Source: Megamonas funiformis
GTDB lineage: Bacteria; Bacillota; Negativicutes; Selenomonadales; Selenomonadaceae
Length of the DNA: 64,000 nt
NCBI RefSeq assembly: GCF_010669225.1
Contig: NZ_CP048627.1
Location: 1,315,292-1,379,291 of the forward strand
Direction of reading: 5' to 3'
This document shows, in pieces, positions 45,101 through 54,114 of this stretch. The notes under the pieces were generated by a model. It had not been told where the DNA came from. It did not search any database and saw only the letters and a program-made list of their open reading frames with translations. How positions within the stretch are numbered: position 1 is the stretch's first letter; every line of letters begins with the position of its first letter. The translations under genes and the position numbers were made by a program.

Positions 45101-48100
45101 ATAGATACGACCTTCACATTGAATAGCGTCTGTTGGTCTAGTTGGTAAACCTAAATCAATTAGAACACGTTGCTTTTTACCTGTTCTATCATGTAAGCTA
45201 ATACCTTCTTTACCTGACGCTCTTTGAATTAAAATTACATCTAATCCGTCATTATCTTTGTTGAACTCTTTTATCATATTGCTTCTTGTCTTTTTATCTA
45301 CGCTTCCGTTATATATACCAACTTTATCTCCAAAAGCTTCAATAAATCTATTTATAGGTGATGTTAAATCTTTTAAATTTAAATTCAATAAATCTGGTCG
45401 TTCACGTTTAAATAATTCGTATTGCTCCATAGCTTCTTTGCTATATCCACTTTTACCCTCATCATCAACATAAATGAAATCTTCTTTTGTCAAAACAAAT
45501 GGATTGCTTGCTTCATTCTTTTTAAAGTCATGGAAAATAACTACCTTTTTATTTCCTTTTAGATATTCTTTTACTAAATCAATTGCCGACTTTGCTTTTA
45601 TTGCTTCTAAGATATAACGAGTTTTATTTCCTTTTAGTTTATTTCTTACACGATCCAATAATAAATCATATTTTTTATTATTATCCCATAAGAATTGAAT
45701 ACCTTCATCAATTTTGGCACCAACGCCACTATCAACTAAAATAAAGCCTCTATCATAATCTTGACTTGTAGTTAAAATTCTTCCTGATAAAGCCCCACTA
45801 TCTTCAAGGAATTTGTGAAATTCCATTTCCATAAGAGATGTATTTACATCGGCATCAGGTTTTGTTAGCTTGTTATATCTCATGCGATAACCAAAATGTT
45901 TAATAAAGAAATCTTCATATGGACTAGGTTGATTATAAGAACGAACTTCTTCTTTATCCTCGCCATAACTGAATAAATAGCCTTCGGCATAATCAACATT
46001 CGGAACATATGCAAATGGAGTAGCAGACAAAAATACTACTTTTGGCTTATCTTCTTCTTTTATTTCTTGCCATTGTTTAAATAATTCTTCTCTTTCTTTT
46101 GATAACTTATCTATTAAATCTTGTCTTGCTTTCTCTTCTTTTTCAGTAGCTTCTCCAGCTTTTATTTTTTGTGCATAATCATCAACAGTTTTATATTCTT
46201 CAGCTCTTAATCTTTGGAAACGTTCATATAGTCCATTATGATTATATGTTAATGCTCTTAAATTATTTAATGAAGCTGTAACTTTCGCTTGCTCACTGCT
46301 CATCAAACGATGTGATTCATCGCATAGTATTAAATCCCAATCTCTATTAACAAGATTATTGTTATATCCCATATTAGCATATGTTGTAACAACAACATCT
46401 TTTCCAATATCATTTGTATTTTCTAGCGGAGTGATTTTAATATCAAAATCTTTTTTAGCAGCGTCTATCCATGCTTTATTGATATCATTGCTAGGAGTAA
46501 CAATTAAAATATTCTTTTTACCTTGATTTACAAATCTTTTTAATATGCCAAGCCCTGTATATGTTTTTCCCGTTCCTGTACCATTAGTAAACATTACACC
46601 AGGTTTTTTATTTTCAATAAGACGTTCTTCCGCGAACAATACATCGCCTTGTTGTTCAGGCAATAAAATAGGCAAGTCATGCTTAATATCATCAAGCCTA
46701 CTTGCCTTTTCTTTTGAAATTGCTTTATCTTGTTTTAATAAATTTCCTTCATTGAGCTGTCGTTCTTCAGAAGGTTTACTAATTGGTTCTGTTCTTCCTT
46801 CGTCAAATACGGTACTTCCTTCATAGCTATCTCTAATGCTTCCTGATAAGTTAGTATTTCTGGTGCTTCCATTCGTATTTGTGGAACTTTCTTTGCGAAC
46901 TGTGCTATCGCTAGTCGTTCTGCTAGTATCGGAGCTACTAGACTGAACGCGTATACTACGCTGTCCTTTTCTGTCTTGTGAAGTCTGTCCGTTATTTTCT
47001 TCTCCATTTCCTCTAATGGATCCTTCGCTTTCATTATCTGCCCCCACTGGGTTTTTATTGTTCCCTTCGCTATCTCGTTCAGTATTGTTGCTGGTGCTGC
47101 CATCAACATTTTCTTTCACCTCTATATTGTCATTTTCTTTTAATTGTACCACTGGTATATCTGGATTGAAATAAGCTTGTGCTCCTTTATGTGCTACTTC
47201 AATATATTGCATATATGGTTCAGCTTGTTCATTTCCTACCAATTCTTCAAAATCGCTTTTTATTTTATCTAATGATTTTGTTCCGTTTTCCCATTTAGAA
47301 CCTACATATTGAAATGCAGCCGCTAATTTATTCTCATCTAAATCATCACCTTGATATGAAGCTGTCATATTCCATGCAGGTTTTATCCAAGGCTTTATAC
47401 GTTCTCCACCTTTTTCAATCATTCGTTCAGAGAAATTAGCAAAATTATTTATACCACGTTGAGCATAAATCATACCTATTTTAAATAAAGGAACTACTAC
47501 TTCAGGATTAAATAGTGGATTAGCTGACAAATTATCTAGTGCTTTGTTTAATTTATCCCATTCAGCCTCTAATGCATTATCACTATCATCTACAATTTTT
47601 ACACGTTTTTTTTGCTTATGTTTTTCAGTATTAGCACGTTTTAATCCAAACGCTTTCAATAAATCATCTTCTGCTGTTTTTACATCAACAAATGAAGTTT
47701 GCTTTTCTTGACTATCTTTTTTATTTTCTTTTAATTGTATCACATCTTCATTACTGTTAATATCTTCATTTGATATAATATTAGTAGAAGATATAACGCC
47801 GGACGGAGTGCCGAGGGCTTCTTGTGAAGATACTGGTTCCGTATGTACCGTTGTATCTTCTTTTTTTATACTTTCTTCATTTAATGATATATGATTAGTG
47901 TTGTTAGTAGTTTCACTATTTGATATACTATTAGTAGAAGAAGCTTGTTGTCTTATGGCCGGAATGCCGTTCCTTTCAGGAGCTTGCACCGGATACACGG
48001 ACAAGCTTCTTTTTTTATTTTCTTCTTCCGGTAAGACATGATTATAATATTTATTACCATTAACATCAGTAAATATCGTTATCTCAACATTTTGCTCTTT

Positions 48101-51100
48101 TCCATCAATAATAGCTTTACTTTTTAAATATGAATATTGTATAGCTTCACGTTTGTTTTTTTGATTTTTGTTTGAAGAAATATCCGTTGCATTGCGAATT
48201 AAATCAGGCAAATATTTTATAAGTAGTAACTTATTTTCTTTGGCACTGGTAGAAACTGATTTACTTATACCTCGTCTTGTAAAATCTATTGTATTATCAG
48301 GTAAATTAACTCTACCTAAAATACTATTTTCAACTGAAGTTCCTTGTAAATGTTCTTTATAATATGTTTTTGCCTTTTGACGTAAATCTTTTAAATCTAC
48401 ATATTTACCAAATTCATCACCAGTTACAGTTACAACATTTTTTTCTTTTGTAGCTTCTGTTTCCTGTTCATTATTTTTATTTTGTTTGTTTTGTTTAATA
48501 GCAGTATCCGTTTCAGATGTATTAGAAATTGTTCTTGAAATATTTTCCTTTATGGATTGTTTTTCTTCAACTGGTAATACTTCATCTAATTTATTACCAA
48601 TGAAATCAATAGCTTTCTTTTGCTTAGTATAGTTATCGCTATTAATATCTTTTTCTACTTTTTTGATATTTACGCTTGAAGGATTTTGTAATTCTCCATT
48701 TTCTTTTGCTTCACTTAAACGATTTAATAATCCCTGTGTTACAGCTTTTAAACCTATTAAATCTATTTTTTCTGATTGTTTTGTTTGCTGCACATTCCCT
48801 TTATTATTTGCAACGCCTCTTTTATTTTTTGTTGGTATGAAGCGTTCTGCTTCGTAGGCTTCTGCTTTTGTTGCGATTGAGTTAAGTACATTTATTGTAT
48901 CCTCCATTTCATGAAATTGTTCATCGCCCCCACCTGGTATTTGCCAGCCATATTGAGGGTCAAAGTATCCATCAGTTAAATGCTCTACAGCGATATAATC
49001 CAAATTATCTTCAAGTTCTTTTTTACTAATACGACGTGTACCATTAGCGGTCATATCTCTATACCATTGATAATTATTAGAGTAACCTGGACTATTTATA
49101 TATTCTCCAGTTTCCCTATTATAAGCAACGCTACGAGGTGTTACACCTTGTTTCATTTGTGAACGTAAAATATCTTTGTATCTATCTATTATTTTTTTAC
49201 GTTCGTTTTCTGCTTCTTGAAGAACATCTTTAAACGCCTTGCCTGTATTTTCAAAAGTATAGTCAAGATACATTAATACGTTTTGTTCTTCTTCTGTCAA
49301 TTGCTTTAAAAATTCATTTCTTCTACTTTCAGCATTTATAAAATCAGATAGTTTTTTTAATGAACCTTTATTATTCTTAGCTGAATAACCACTAGAGAAC
49401 ATATTACTTATATTTTCAGCTAATTTATCAATGTATCCTTGTTTTAAAATTGGATTTTCAGTAGTTCTAAATTTATCTAATATATCTTTATTAGCTTTTG
49501 TTCTACCGTGATTTTCTGTTTTTCTTGCTTGTGTTCCTACGCTTGCTGGTACTTCTGTATCATTATAAATATCGTTAGCATATTGCTGTTCAACTTCACG
49601 TCTTTTCTTTTCCTGGTATGTTTTATATGGTACATGTTGTTGTTGCAATTGCTGTTGATATAAAGCTTCTTGCGTTGCTTGTTGTTGTAATAAATTTTGA
49701 ACATTTTCATTTATTTTTTGTTTGTTTTTTAAATCATCAAACATACCCTGCATTAATCCCGTTTGTTCTACTTCAGGAACATTTGTTCCATTTATGACTT
49801 CATTTTCCGCAATATTGCCACCAACAGTATTAGGATTTAATGTATCCTCATTAAAATTACCAAATAAATTACTAAATCTATTTTGTAATTTATTATCATC
49901 TAGTTTTCTTACGATATCTTGTGCTTTTTGAATACTATCTCTTGAAAAAATTAGTGATAATGGTGATAGTGAGTTTTGTTTATTTTTACTTCTATTAAAT
50001 CCACTATTAACTGCTTGTCTATAGGAATTTATATTTTTTACTAAGTTACTATCTAATTCAGATTGTTTTACTTCTTCATAATTAGTTATTTTATTTTCTT
50101 GTTTTTTATTATTATTTACAAAATTGTTATATTCATTACCATAATTTCTTAGGATAAAGTTTTTAGCTGCATTATCATCTAAAAATTGACTATCTTCGTT
50201 ATTATTCTTAAATAATGATTGTAAGTCGTTTATTTCTGCTGGATTTCTACTCGTTTTAATTCGTTGTCTTGCAAATTCACGCAATTTATCAAGATTAGGC
50301 GTATTTATCTTAACGTTATTATTTGTTGCATTTATATTTTCATTACCACGCTTATTAATATTATTTGTACTATTAAGTGTTAAATTATCTTGCGTTTCAT
50401 TATTTTTATAACGATAAGATTGTATTTGTTCTCCATATTTTTTATTTAAAGCTGTAATATTTTCGTCTGTAGCATTAAATCTAAAGTTTCCATTACTATC
50501 TTTAACTGTTTTATCTTTAAAGAAATTATATGCATCTTCATTTGCACCTCTCATTGAACCGTCATCATTAAAGGTGCTATTTAATATATCGTTTGTAAAA
50601 TTAATTGTTATATCATCAATTGAAGATGATGTAGGTGCTTTAATATCTCCATCTAAGTTATTTAATATTTTATCTGCATACGCTACACTTTCAGCATATC
50701 TATGTCCTTCTTGCCACGCTCCTAATCCTTCATTATATGCGATTAATGCATCACGCCAATTGCCAGTAGCGTCATACATTTGTTTTAGATATTTAACACC
50801 ACCCATTACATTTTGTCTTGGATCATTAGGGTCTACACCTAATTCTTCTGCAGTGCCTGGCATGAGTTGCATTAATCCTATCGCTCCTGCTCCCGATACC
50901 GCACTTTGGTCAAAATTGCTTTCAGCTTGCATTTGAGCTTGAATAATATTCGTTGGTATTCCATACGTAACAGAAGCCTCATTAATGTATGAATCAATAT
51001 CTTTATTGCCTGTATTAGCTTCTTGTTCTGGTCTTTGATTGGTTATTGAGCGAGTATAAGAAGCAGCTCCACTCATCGGTGCTCCTGTAAGTGCTCCTAT

Positions 51101-52147
51101 GAGTAGAGAGTCAATCTGGTCTTGACTAGCGTTCCAAGGTAATAATCCCCAGTCTTTATCTGTTTGCGCATTTGAAATGCCTTGCTGTACATATTCTTCT
51201 AAACCTTGTTGAGCTGATGTAGCGACTGTTGCTGGTATAGAACGATATACACCTTTGACCATTCTTTCTGGAACACTTTCACCAACTTTTCCAGCTGGTT
51301 TAAATATCTTTCCGCCAAGTAATCCATATTCAAGACCATTCGATATTGCCAATGCTGGCAAATTCAATCCAGCAGTTTTCCAACCGCGTAAATAAGGGTC
51401 GTCCAATCCTTCTTCTTTTGCTTGTCTTACTACATTACCACCTTCAGATAAACTTTCAGGTACAGATGTTATAGAACCTCTTATCATTGTTTCTAAAGCA
51501 TCGTCGCTTAATCCACGTAAAAAAGGTAATTTTTTTAATGTTTGTGCTGCTGATGTTACTTTTGTAGCTGTTGCTAAGAATGAAGATGGATATAATGCAG
51601 CCATTGAGCCGACCATATTACCAGCGTCGTAAACTAATCCGTCTGGATTGGTTATGTAGTCTAACGATAAAATGTTATCTGCTCCGCTGTATTCTTTATC
51701 TCTTTTATTTAAATTAGTAACAGCATTAAATTCATTTCCTGTTTTTTCTGCACCGAATATATCAGCAATACCACCAAATACAGAACTTGCTCCACTAACA
51801 GCACCTTTACCAAAATTATAATTATATTCAGCAGCAGTTGGTGCATATGTTTTTTCCATATTATGTTCAAGTTCATTAGCACCTGATAATCCAGCAAACA
51901 ATAAAGCCAATGGTGAAGCGTCGCCAAATGGTGCTAATGTATTTTGAACACCTTCAGGCAAATTTTCGCTTAAGGTATTTTTTACCCAATTATAATTATT
52001 AGAAATACCGCTGGCTATATCACCAGCAGTATCGAATACTTTATCTAATGTAGACTCATTTTCTTCTTGTCGTTTTTTTTCTTCTTCTGCGTTATAAGTT
52101 CCGACAGGTCCAGTAGCATTAATAAATTTCTGTAAAAATTTAGACAT
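39101..52147 (-). CDS. Giant polyvalent virion protein: transglycosylase, helicase, methyltransferase, zincin-like sites
   Basis: 4348 residues in one open frame with AAGGAG 8 bases before the ATG. Domains in order: hydrophobic N-terminus; soluble lytic transglycosylase (about 385-490; QAESNFDQ catalytic Glu, GAIGLMQLMPGT); Q/N-rich stretch; a region like the LPD3/BECR nuclease-type domains (about 1245-1370); disordered S/T/N linker (about 1680-1800); DarB-like SF2 helicase (NGTGTGKTY near 1855, DESH near 1943, QCEGRIYRVG near 2342); N6-adenine methyltransferase (EPSAGHGA near 2490, NPPYG near 2550); HELGH near 2870 and HETFH near 3172, metalloprotease-type; large helical C-terminus with hydrophobic helices (about 4090-4115). 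Polyvalent proteins of this kind are packaged and injected with phage or plasmid DNA. Last gene of the late operon, at the place of T7 gp16. Confidence 0.88.
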   Translation of the reverse strand: MSKFLQKFINATGPVGTYNAEEEKKRQEENESTLDKVFDTAGDIASGISNNYNWVKNTLSENLPEGVQNTLAPFGDASPLALLFAGLSGANELEHNMEKTYAPTAAEYNYNFGKGAVSGASSVFGGIADIFGAEKTGNEFNAVTNLNKRDKEYSGADNILSLDYITNPDGLVYDAGNMVGSMAALYPSSFLATATKVTSAAQTLKKLPFLRGLSDDALETMIRGSITSVPESLSEGGNVVRQAKEEGLDDPYLRGWKTAGLNLPALAISNGLEYGLLGGKIFKPAGKVGESVPERMVKGVYRSIPATVATSAQQGLEEYVQQGISNAQTDKDWGLLPWNASQDQIDSLLIGALTGAPMSGAASYTRSITNQRPEQEANTGNKDIDSYINEASVTYGIPTNIIQAQMQAESNFDQSAVSGAGAIGLMQLMPGTAEELGVDPNDPRQNVMGGVKYLKQMYDATGNWRDALIAYNEGLGAWQEGHRYAESVAYADKILNNLDGDIKAPTSSSIDDITINFTNDILNSTFNDDGSMRGANEDAYNFFKDKTVKDSNGNFRFNATDENITALNKKYGEQIQSYRYKNNETQDNLTLNSTNNINKRGNENINATNNNVKINTPNLDKLREFARQRIKTSRNPAEINDLQSLFKNNNEDSQFLDDNAAKNFILRNYGNEYNNFVNNNKKQENKITNYEEVKQSELDSNLVKNINSYRQAVNSGFNRSKNKQNSLSPLSLIFSRDSIQKAQDIVRKLDDNKLQNRFSNLFGNFNEDTLNPNTVGGNIAENEVINGTNVPEVEQTGLMQGMFDDLKNKQKINENVQNLLQQQATQEALYQQQLQQQHVPYKTYQEKKRREVEQQYANDIYNDTEVPASVGTQARKTENHGRTKANKDILDKFRTTENPILKQGYIDKLAENISNMFSSGYSAKNNKGSLKKLSDFINAESRRNEFLKQLTEEEQNVLMYLDYTFENTGKAFKDVLQEAENERKKIIDRYKDILRSQMKQGVTPRSVAYNRETGEYINSPGYSNNYQWYRDMTANGTRRISKKELEDNLDYIAVEHLTDGYFDPQYGWQIPGGGDEQFHEMEDTINVLNSIATKAEAYEAERFIPTKNKRGVANNKGNVQQTKQSEKIDLIGLKAVTQGLLNRLSEAKENGELQNPSSVNIKKVEKDINSDNYTKQKKAIDFIGNKLDEVLPVEEKQSIKENISRTISNTSETDTAIKQNKQNKNNEQETEATKEKNVVTVTGDEFGKYVDLKDLRQKAKTYYKEHLQGTSVENSILGRVNLPDNTIDFTRRGISKSVSTSAKENKLLLIKYLPDLIRNATDISSNKNQKNKREAIQYSYLKSKAIIDGKEQNVEITIFTDVNGNKYYNHVLPEEENKKRSLSVYPVQAPERNGIPAIRQQASSTNSISNSETTNNTNHISLNEESIKKEDTTVHTEPVSSQEALGTPSGVISSTNIISNEDINSNEDVIQLKENKKDSQEKQTSFVDVKTAEDDLLKAFGLKRANTEKHKQKKRVKIVDDSDNALEAEWDKLNKALDNLSANPLFNPEVVVPLFKIGMIYAQRGINNFANFSERMIEKGGERIKPWIKPAWNMTASYQGDDLDENKLAAAFQYVGSKWENGTKSLDKIKSDFEELVGNEQAEPYMQYIEVAHKGAQAYFNPDIPVVQLKENDNIEVKENVDGSTSNNTERDSEGNNKNPVGADNESEGSIRGNGEENNGQTSQDRKGQRSIRVQSSSSDTSRTTSDSTVRKESSTNTNGSTRNTNLSGSIRDSYEGSTVFDEGRTEPISKPSEERQLNEGNLLKQDKAISKEKASRLDDIKHDLPILLPEQQGDVLFAEERLIENKKPGVMFTNGTGTGKTYTGLGILKRFVNQGKKNILIVTPSNDINKAWIDAAKKDFDIKITPLENTNDIGKDVVVTTYANMGYNNNLVNRDWDLILCDESHRLMSSEQAKVTASLNNLRALTYNHNGLYERFQRLRAEEYKTVDDYAQKIKAGEATEKEEKARQDLIDKLSKEREELFKQWQEIKEEDKPKVVFLSATPFAYVPNVDYAEGYLFSYGEDKEEVRSYNQPSPYEDFFIKHFGYRMRYNKLTKPDADVNTSLMEMEFHKFLEDSGALSGRILTTSQDYDRGFILVDSGVGAKIDEGIQFLWDNNKKYDLLLDRVRNKLKGNKTRYILEAIKAKSAIDLVKEYLKGNKKVVIFHDFKKNEASNPFVLTKEDFIYVDDEGKSGYSKEAMEQYELFKRERPDLLNLNLKDLTSPINRFIEAFGDKVGIYNGSVDKKTRSNMIKEFNKDNDGLDVILIQRASGKEGISLHDRTGKKQRVLIDLGLPTRPTDAIQCEGRIYRVGVKSNAIFRYLNTGTNTEAYIFSSVIAERSSTAENLALGEKARNLKESFIETFEESRDSDSWKKYLPNSKTEGTGGVQRDRQQQLNITPFERAKSYYYANQKKTSKNKAREGIDYYPTPEPIGYKMVEFADIKSGDSVLEPSAGHGAIARFFPEDTKNVAIEPSSELANTIRLRFNKNGRVIESTFENYDVHNKFNEIVMNPPYGTAAKTAMEHLEKAFNHLRDGGRIVALLPAGNSMGKRLDKWLNGVPNAKTKAEREGEKRAVIMKKIELPSVTFERAGTKVVTDIYIIDKYENEADREEALKIKEGTLSFRNIDAINTLFDEIEDVIAPRRILKGEVIREEQNTPVAQDKKQDLYNNRIVVGTIPKTNKDVEIDVNDISLSNDGKKVFEKAYSFLDNQSKNSSSDMSDDENKTAAMFIAYRADTISNIIKEVYHENYSPIDYWESLNIEFKAPKYDPIRGGFVAGRFESYIRYSLQDEYTLGKVINKLDEEIKYLGKDDSRIIVNNESSSQALYHELGHRFILDLYLLTKQDNCPQQLKDDFNNIREWITTGEKTNKEYLHVKNYGSSKENINEEKFAESIIRYLYKGQTPINRLNKAIYKIKKRIEELVNKFINNYQTEKYNVPLNVEIPKKVKSAMDRLIYYPGLNENISNSEQENSFEDDIFILDTHTDTRNGELKYRVKVKEQMNFQQLKSLAKQSGGGYSRFAKGFLFSSSEDRQKFVNAVRGITDKEQSSNYSFAEDMYKKLDEYVDIREKADFDNVKIGDYEKEISAIGDRMGTPIYWFTGPKGFRGWHSHGTTYLNVNGNWSHPKVFWHETFHWIARNNPSLFNDMLNDMKKRITSKQINDYRKIVWRGDKLSEDKIIEEMMADSFYDVVKRVKYLRNLGKENKSLAKRLISFIRDLMNKFTDFLNNPKARLTTTQKKSMLKNFNNLALSIVDNQGNKLFERGKDGEIKINDNRDFYSISKEEEESLIRQYGEDYMSVLFDDDEYNSQFSADNDKSVDSATGIFKGAFKNIKNRFTKNKKDERIKIYSKSAHDKKVDELGNIGGFESILSSPARLAEKYVAFKPVLTYADNAMRKLLKNRSYYNKQLNEAFDYLENKDKDIEELNDLMFKGDALSEEYGKGITDFEKRADKIVEETGVKKGTAKAYIAIRGLLNECYELINRARTQIQTKSEIISKSKLEGLKQNKFVNILDEVQSEKDKDDVLVTYEIRPSHIRQDVCNKEQLEALRNNEAIQILEEKEGVTEKDGSTHIYGDDYSTPKGEKINLDNNKLYTVKYREAIPKVNKLEGYVPHFFHDFYVVLQNDDGTTTTVDSGRNVKEAYKKAEQYLKDNENAKLIICPKRFDFNEVGIDEEYYAEMVGDGAYKKINKRIANEFDMSIDVVKQLLNKKGDNKNKVRRSSKHRFFGNIQHRTGAKGYEDKDLNWVLRHYFNSACRYEALETEFKPKAISYFERIYGRIGTDNKYLNGTARYIKDYINDVNGNPSALENSISTWLNNRRLWRYLFTSRYGERAALSVAGNITNKISILKLGVWNVSSAMLNLTQLLNTTALLTDKNPIKAASEVMKAAKDIAALKESQTEKRIAKLKPDERKAMEDTGVLHELGLDSGAGYSKTSFGKWGDRSMILFKASERLARCATILAAYRKARNVLNKNHDDAVKYARDINRKANFDYGVNDAPNVFRRGSIISQVLFQFMKYPIKQFELMRDFIPFNGKKDATWQQKATFWGGWIFFAGAFGLPAEDLLWALVGLISEPVFGVSPKQAVRQFLLEASKDANLPERVAIRTLLYGGLSNVGIDISSRVGMNDIIPGLGEDYNKDANPVIKAMEKFGGATGGTIAQFYLNATKGDNLGMLRSISPGMYNIYTAAIGESKDGRGRITTKYDDAMSRIIRGMGFKSTNEAIDTELGSLKYYNMNKTSKEKQNAIDDYLDAEERKENLAPYAKKLKELGVKRSTIVKARKDRKKDRRERLKEKDTPEYYQGAEALSW
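46735..47109 (-). CDS. Nested gene inside the giant gene, second frame
   Basis: 124 codons open in the frame shifted by one base, inside the DNA for the disordered linker of the giant protein. ATG 47109 has GAGGTGA (47123-47117) 7 bases upstream, an almost full match to the ribosome. The nested protein looks globular and helical (VVYAFSLVAPILAERLAIAQFAKKVPQIRM, LTYQEALEIAMKEV, LTKEEQNQLVNLL), while the main frame here is a low-complexity S/T/N/R string. That contrast suggests the nested frame carries the constraint. Function unknown. Confidence 0.55.
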   Translation of the reverse strand: MLMAAPATILNEIAKGTIKTQWGQIMKAKDPLEEMEKKITDRLHKTEKDSVVYAFSLVAPILAERLAIAQFAKKVPQIRMEAPEILTYQEALEIAMKEVPYLTKEEQNQLVNLLKNDSSMKEIY

Positions 52148-52165
52148 AATATAATCTCCTTATTT

Positions 52166-54097
52166 TTAATATCCAGGAATTAATTCTTTTTTGTATTTAT
52201 CTGGTATTCCACTGAAATATTTTTCAGCCATATCGGTATATCCAGCTTCAAGTTCTCTCCGTCCTTCAAGTGCTAATATCATTGAATTGGCATACGTGCT
52301 ATCTTCTTCGTCCATTTCTGGTAAATATTTAGCTACCTCATTTTTAAAATCGTCAATATCTTCAGCATCTAACGTTCCTTTTGCCTTTGAAAATCCTTCC
52401 GCTAATGGTCTTGACCATGCAGGTGCTTTATCAGATGACGAGTTATTATCACTATCAGGCATTTTACCAGTTAAAACATAAAGTAATCCCTGTCCTTGGT
52501 CCCATACTCCAGCACTTACTAATTGTTGAGCTGCATTCATACGAGCAATTTTTTCATTTTGTTCACTTTGATTTCTTATTTGTAGTTGTAATCCTGTATT
52601 AAAAGAATTAACGTCTTTTTGAGCTGCTGTTTTTCTAGCAAGCATATCAATATCTTGATTATATTTAGTGTTGATGTTTTCTTGATTAAATTTTTGTTGT
52701 AAATTTGCCTTATCTATATCGCGAGCAAATCCCCATTGTTCTCGAGGTGAAGCAAATTGATTAGCATATAATTGAGCCATTTCAGGATTGTTTGCTAATG
52801 TTGCTTGTGATAATAAAGCAATACCCATATTAGTTAAAGAACCGTCTGGATTAACTCCTGTTGTATTCATGACATTTTGAAGATTATTCATATATTTTGC
52901 TTCATACTGCATAGCCATATCAGAAGCTTTTTGTCTTGCTCTATATTCTGGGATACCTTTATCGCTTAAACTTTGATATGCTCGCTGATAAAAAATATTA
53001 GGACTTACTGTAATATCAGGTTGATTTAACAATTCTTGTGGCGTTAAATTATTTATTCGTTCAGTTTCTTCTTGTTGTTTTTTAGCATTTTGTTGAGCTT
53101 GTTCTCCTTGTATCATTCGTGTTAAGTTTTCTAAGCTCACATCAGAGCCAGCTTCTGGAATTGATATACCATTTTCATCTGCTAATTGTCTAACAGCTTC
53201 TGCTCTCATATTCGCATTTTGCATATCTTCCGTATTATTATTTTGTTGAGCATTTGCATAGTCTTGTTTAGATTGCAAAACACCATTTAATAATTGCATT
53301 TTTATATCATCATAAGTTGGCTCATTAAAATTTTGAACTTTATTTAAGCGATTTTGTACTTCTTCAACTGTATTTTCTTCTCCTGCTACATCTAATTTTA
53401 TGCCGTATAAATCAGCAAGTTGTCTTGCTCCATTTGCCTGTTGTTGAGCTTGTTTCATTCCTTGAGTATCTCCATTTTGTTGAGCACTAGCATATTTATT
53501 TTTAGCGTCAATTATTTGTTGATATAGCATTTGTTCAATAGATTGTCCATTATAAGAATTAGCCTCACCACCAGTTTTTAGTGATGAGGCCTGATAAAAA
53601 GAAGGTATACCAAATACATTTGAAATTGCATTGTTAACTACATTTTGACCTAAGTCAGACATTATATTATTACCACTTAACGAGCCATTATCTTTTTGTG
53701 CTTCTTGCATTACTGCTTGATTGGTTAAGTTATTATTATTTTCATTTATTTGAGCTTGTGTTTGTGGCTGTTCTTGTTGTTGCCCTAATCTGCTTAAATC
53801 CATATTTTGATTGTTTGCTTGTGCAGCAGTATTTATATCATATCCAGTAATAGGCGTGTTTAGTAATTCTTCTTTTAACGATAATGCTTGCTTATTATTA
53901 TCATTATTCCCACTCCCCGTAATTGTTGGTAATACTTTATTATCTAACCAGTTTTGGAAAGGTTTTCTTAATGTATCTCCAATTAATGAACCAAGTAAAT
54001 AATTCGGATCTGAATTTTGCATACTCATCATCGATGCTATTTGATTTAATCTTTGTTGATACCAGTCTTGACCAGTTGAATTGTAATTTCCAGCCAT
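52166..54097 (-). CDS. Probable internal virion/ejection protein, Q/N-rich
   Basis: 643 residues, strongly Gln/Asn/Ala-rich and helical. Two diverged copies of a roughly 60-residue unit are visible: IDAKNKYASAQQNGDTQGMKQ...ANGARQLADLYGI and LQSKQDYANAQQNNNTEDMQN...AEAVRQLADENGI. No enzyme motif. Its place between a gp14-like protein and the transglycosylase giant matches T7 gp15, a part of the tube formed during DNA ejection. 18 bp before the giant gene. Confidence 0.65.
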   Translation of the reverse strand: MAGNYNSTGQDWYQQRLNQIASMMSMQNSDPNYLLGSLIGDTLRKPFQNWLDNKVLPTITGSGNNDNNKQALSLKEELLNTPITGYDINTAAQANNQNMDLSRLGQQQEQPQTQAQINENNNNLTNQAVMQEAQKDNGSLSGNNIMSDLGQNVVNNAISNVFGIPSFYQASSLKTGGEANSYNGQSIEQMLYQQIIDAKNKYASAQQNGDTQGMKQAQQQANGARQLADLYGIKLDVAGEENTVEEVQNRLNKVQNFNEPTYDDIKMQLLNGVLQSKQDYANAQQNNNTEDMQNANMRAEAVRQLADENGISIPEAGSDVSLENLTRMIQGEQAQQNAKKQQEETERINNLTPQELLNQPDITVSPNIFYQRAYQSLSDKGIPEYRARQKASDMAMQYEAKYMNNLQNVMNTTGVNPDGSLTNMGIALLSQATLANNPEMAQLYANQFASPREQWGFARDIDKANLQQKFNQENINTKYNQDIDMLARKTAAQKDVNSFNTGLQLQIRNQSEQNEKIARMNAAQQLVSAGVWDQGQGLLYVLTGKMPDSDNNSSSDKAPAWSRPLAEGFSKAKGTLDAEDIDDFKNEVAKYLPEMDEEDSTYANSMILALEGRRELEAGYTDMAEKYFSGIPDKYKKELIPGY

Positions 54098-54114
54098 TAT
54101 TAAAAACTCCCTTC

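Noticed and set aside
50574-50936. 120-codon open frame antisense to the giant gene
   Set aside because: It is the complement of the transglycosylase-coding DNA, which is strongly constrained; no ribosome site and no plausible protein composition.
51709-51927. 72-codon second frame near the start of the giant gene
   Set aside because: Leucine/isoleucine-rich shadow of an alanine/glycine-rich frame with no ribosome site, unlike the nested gene at 46735.
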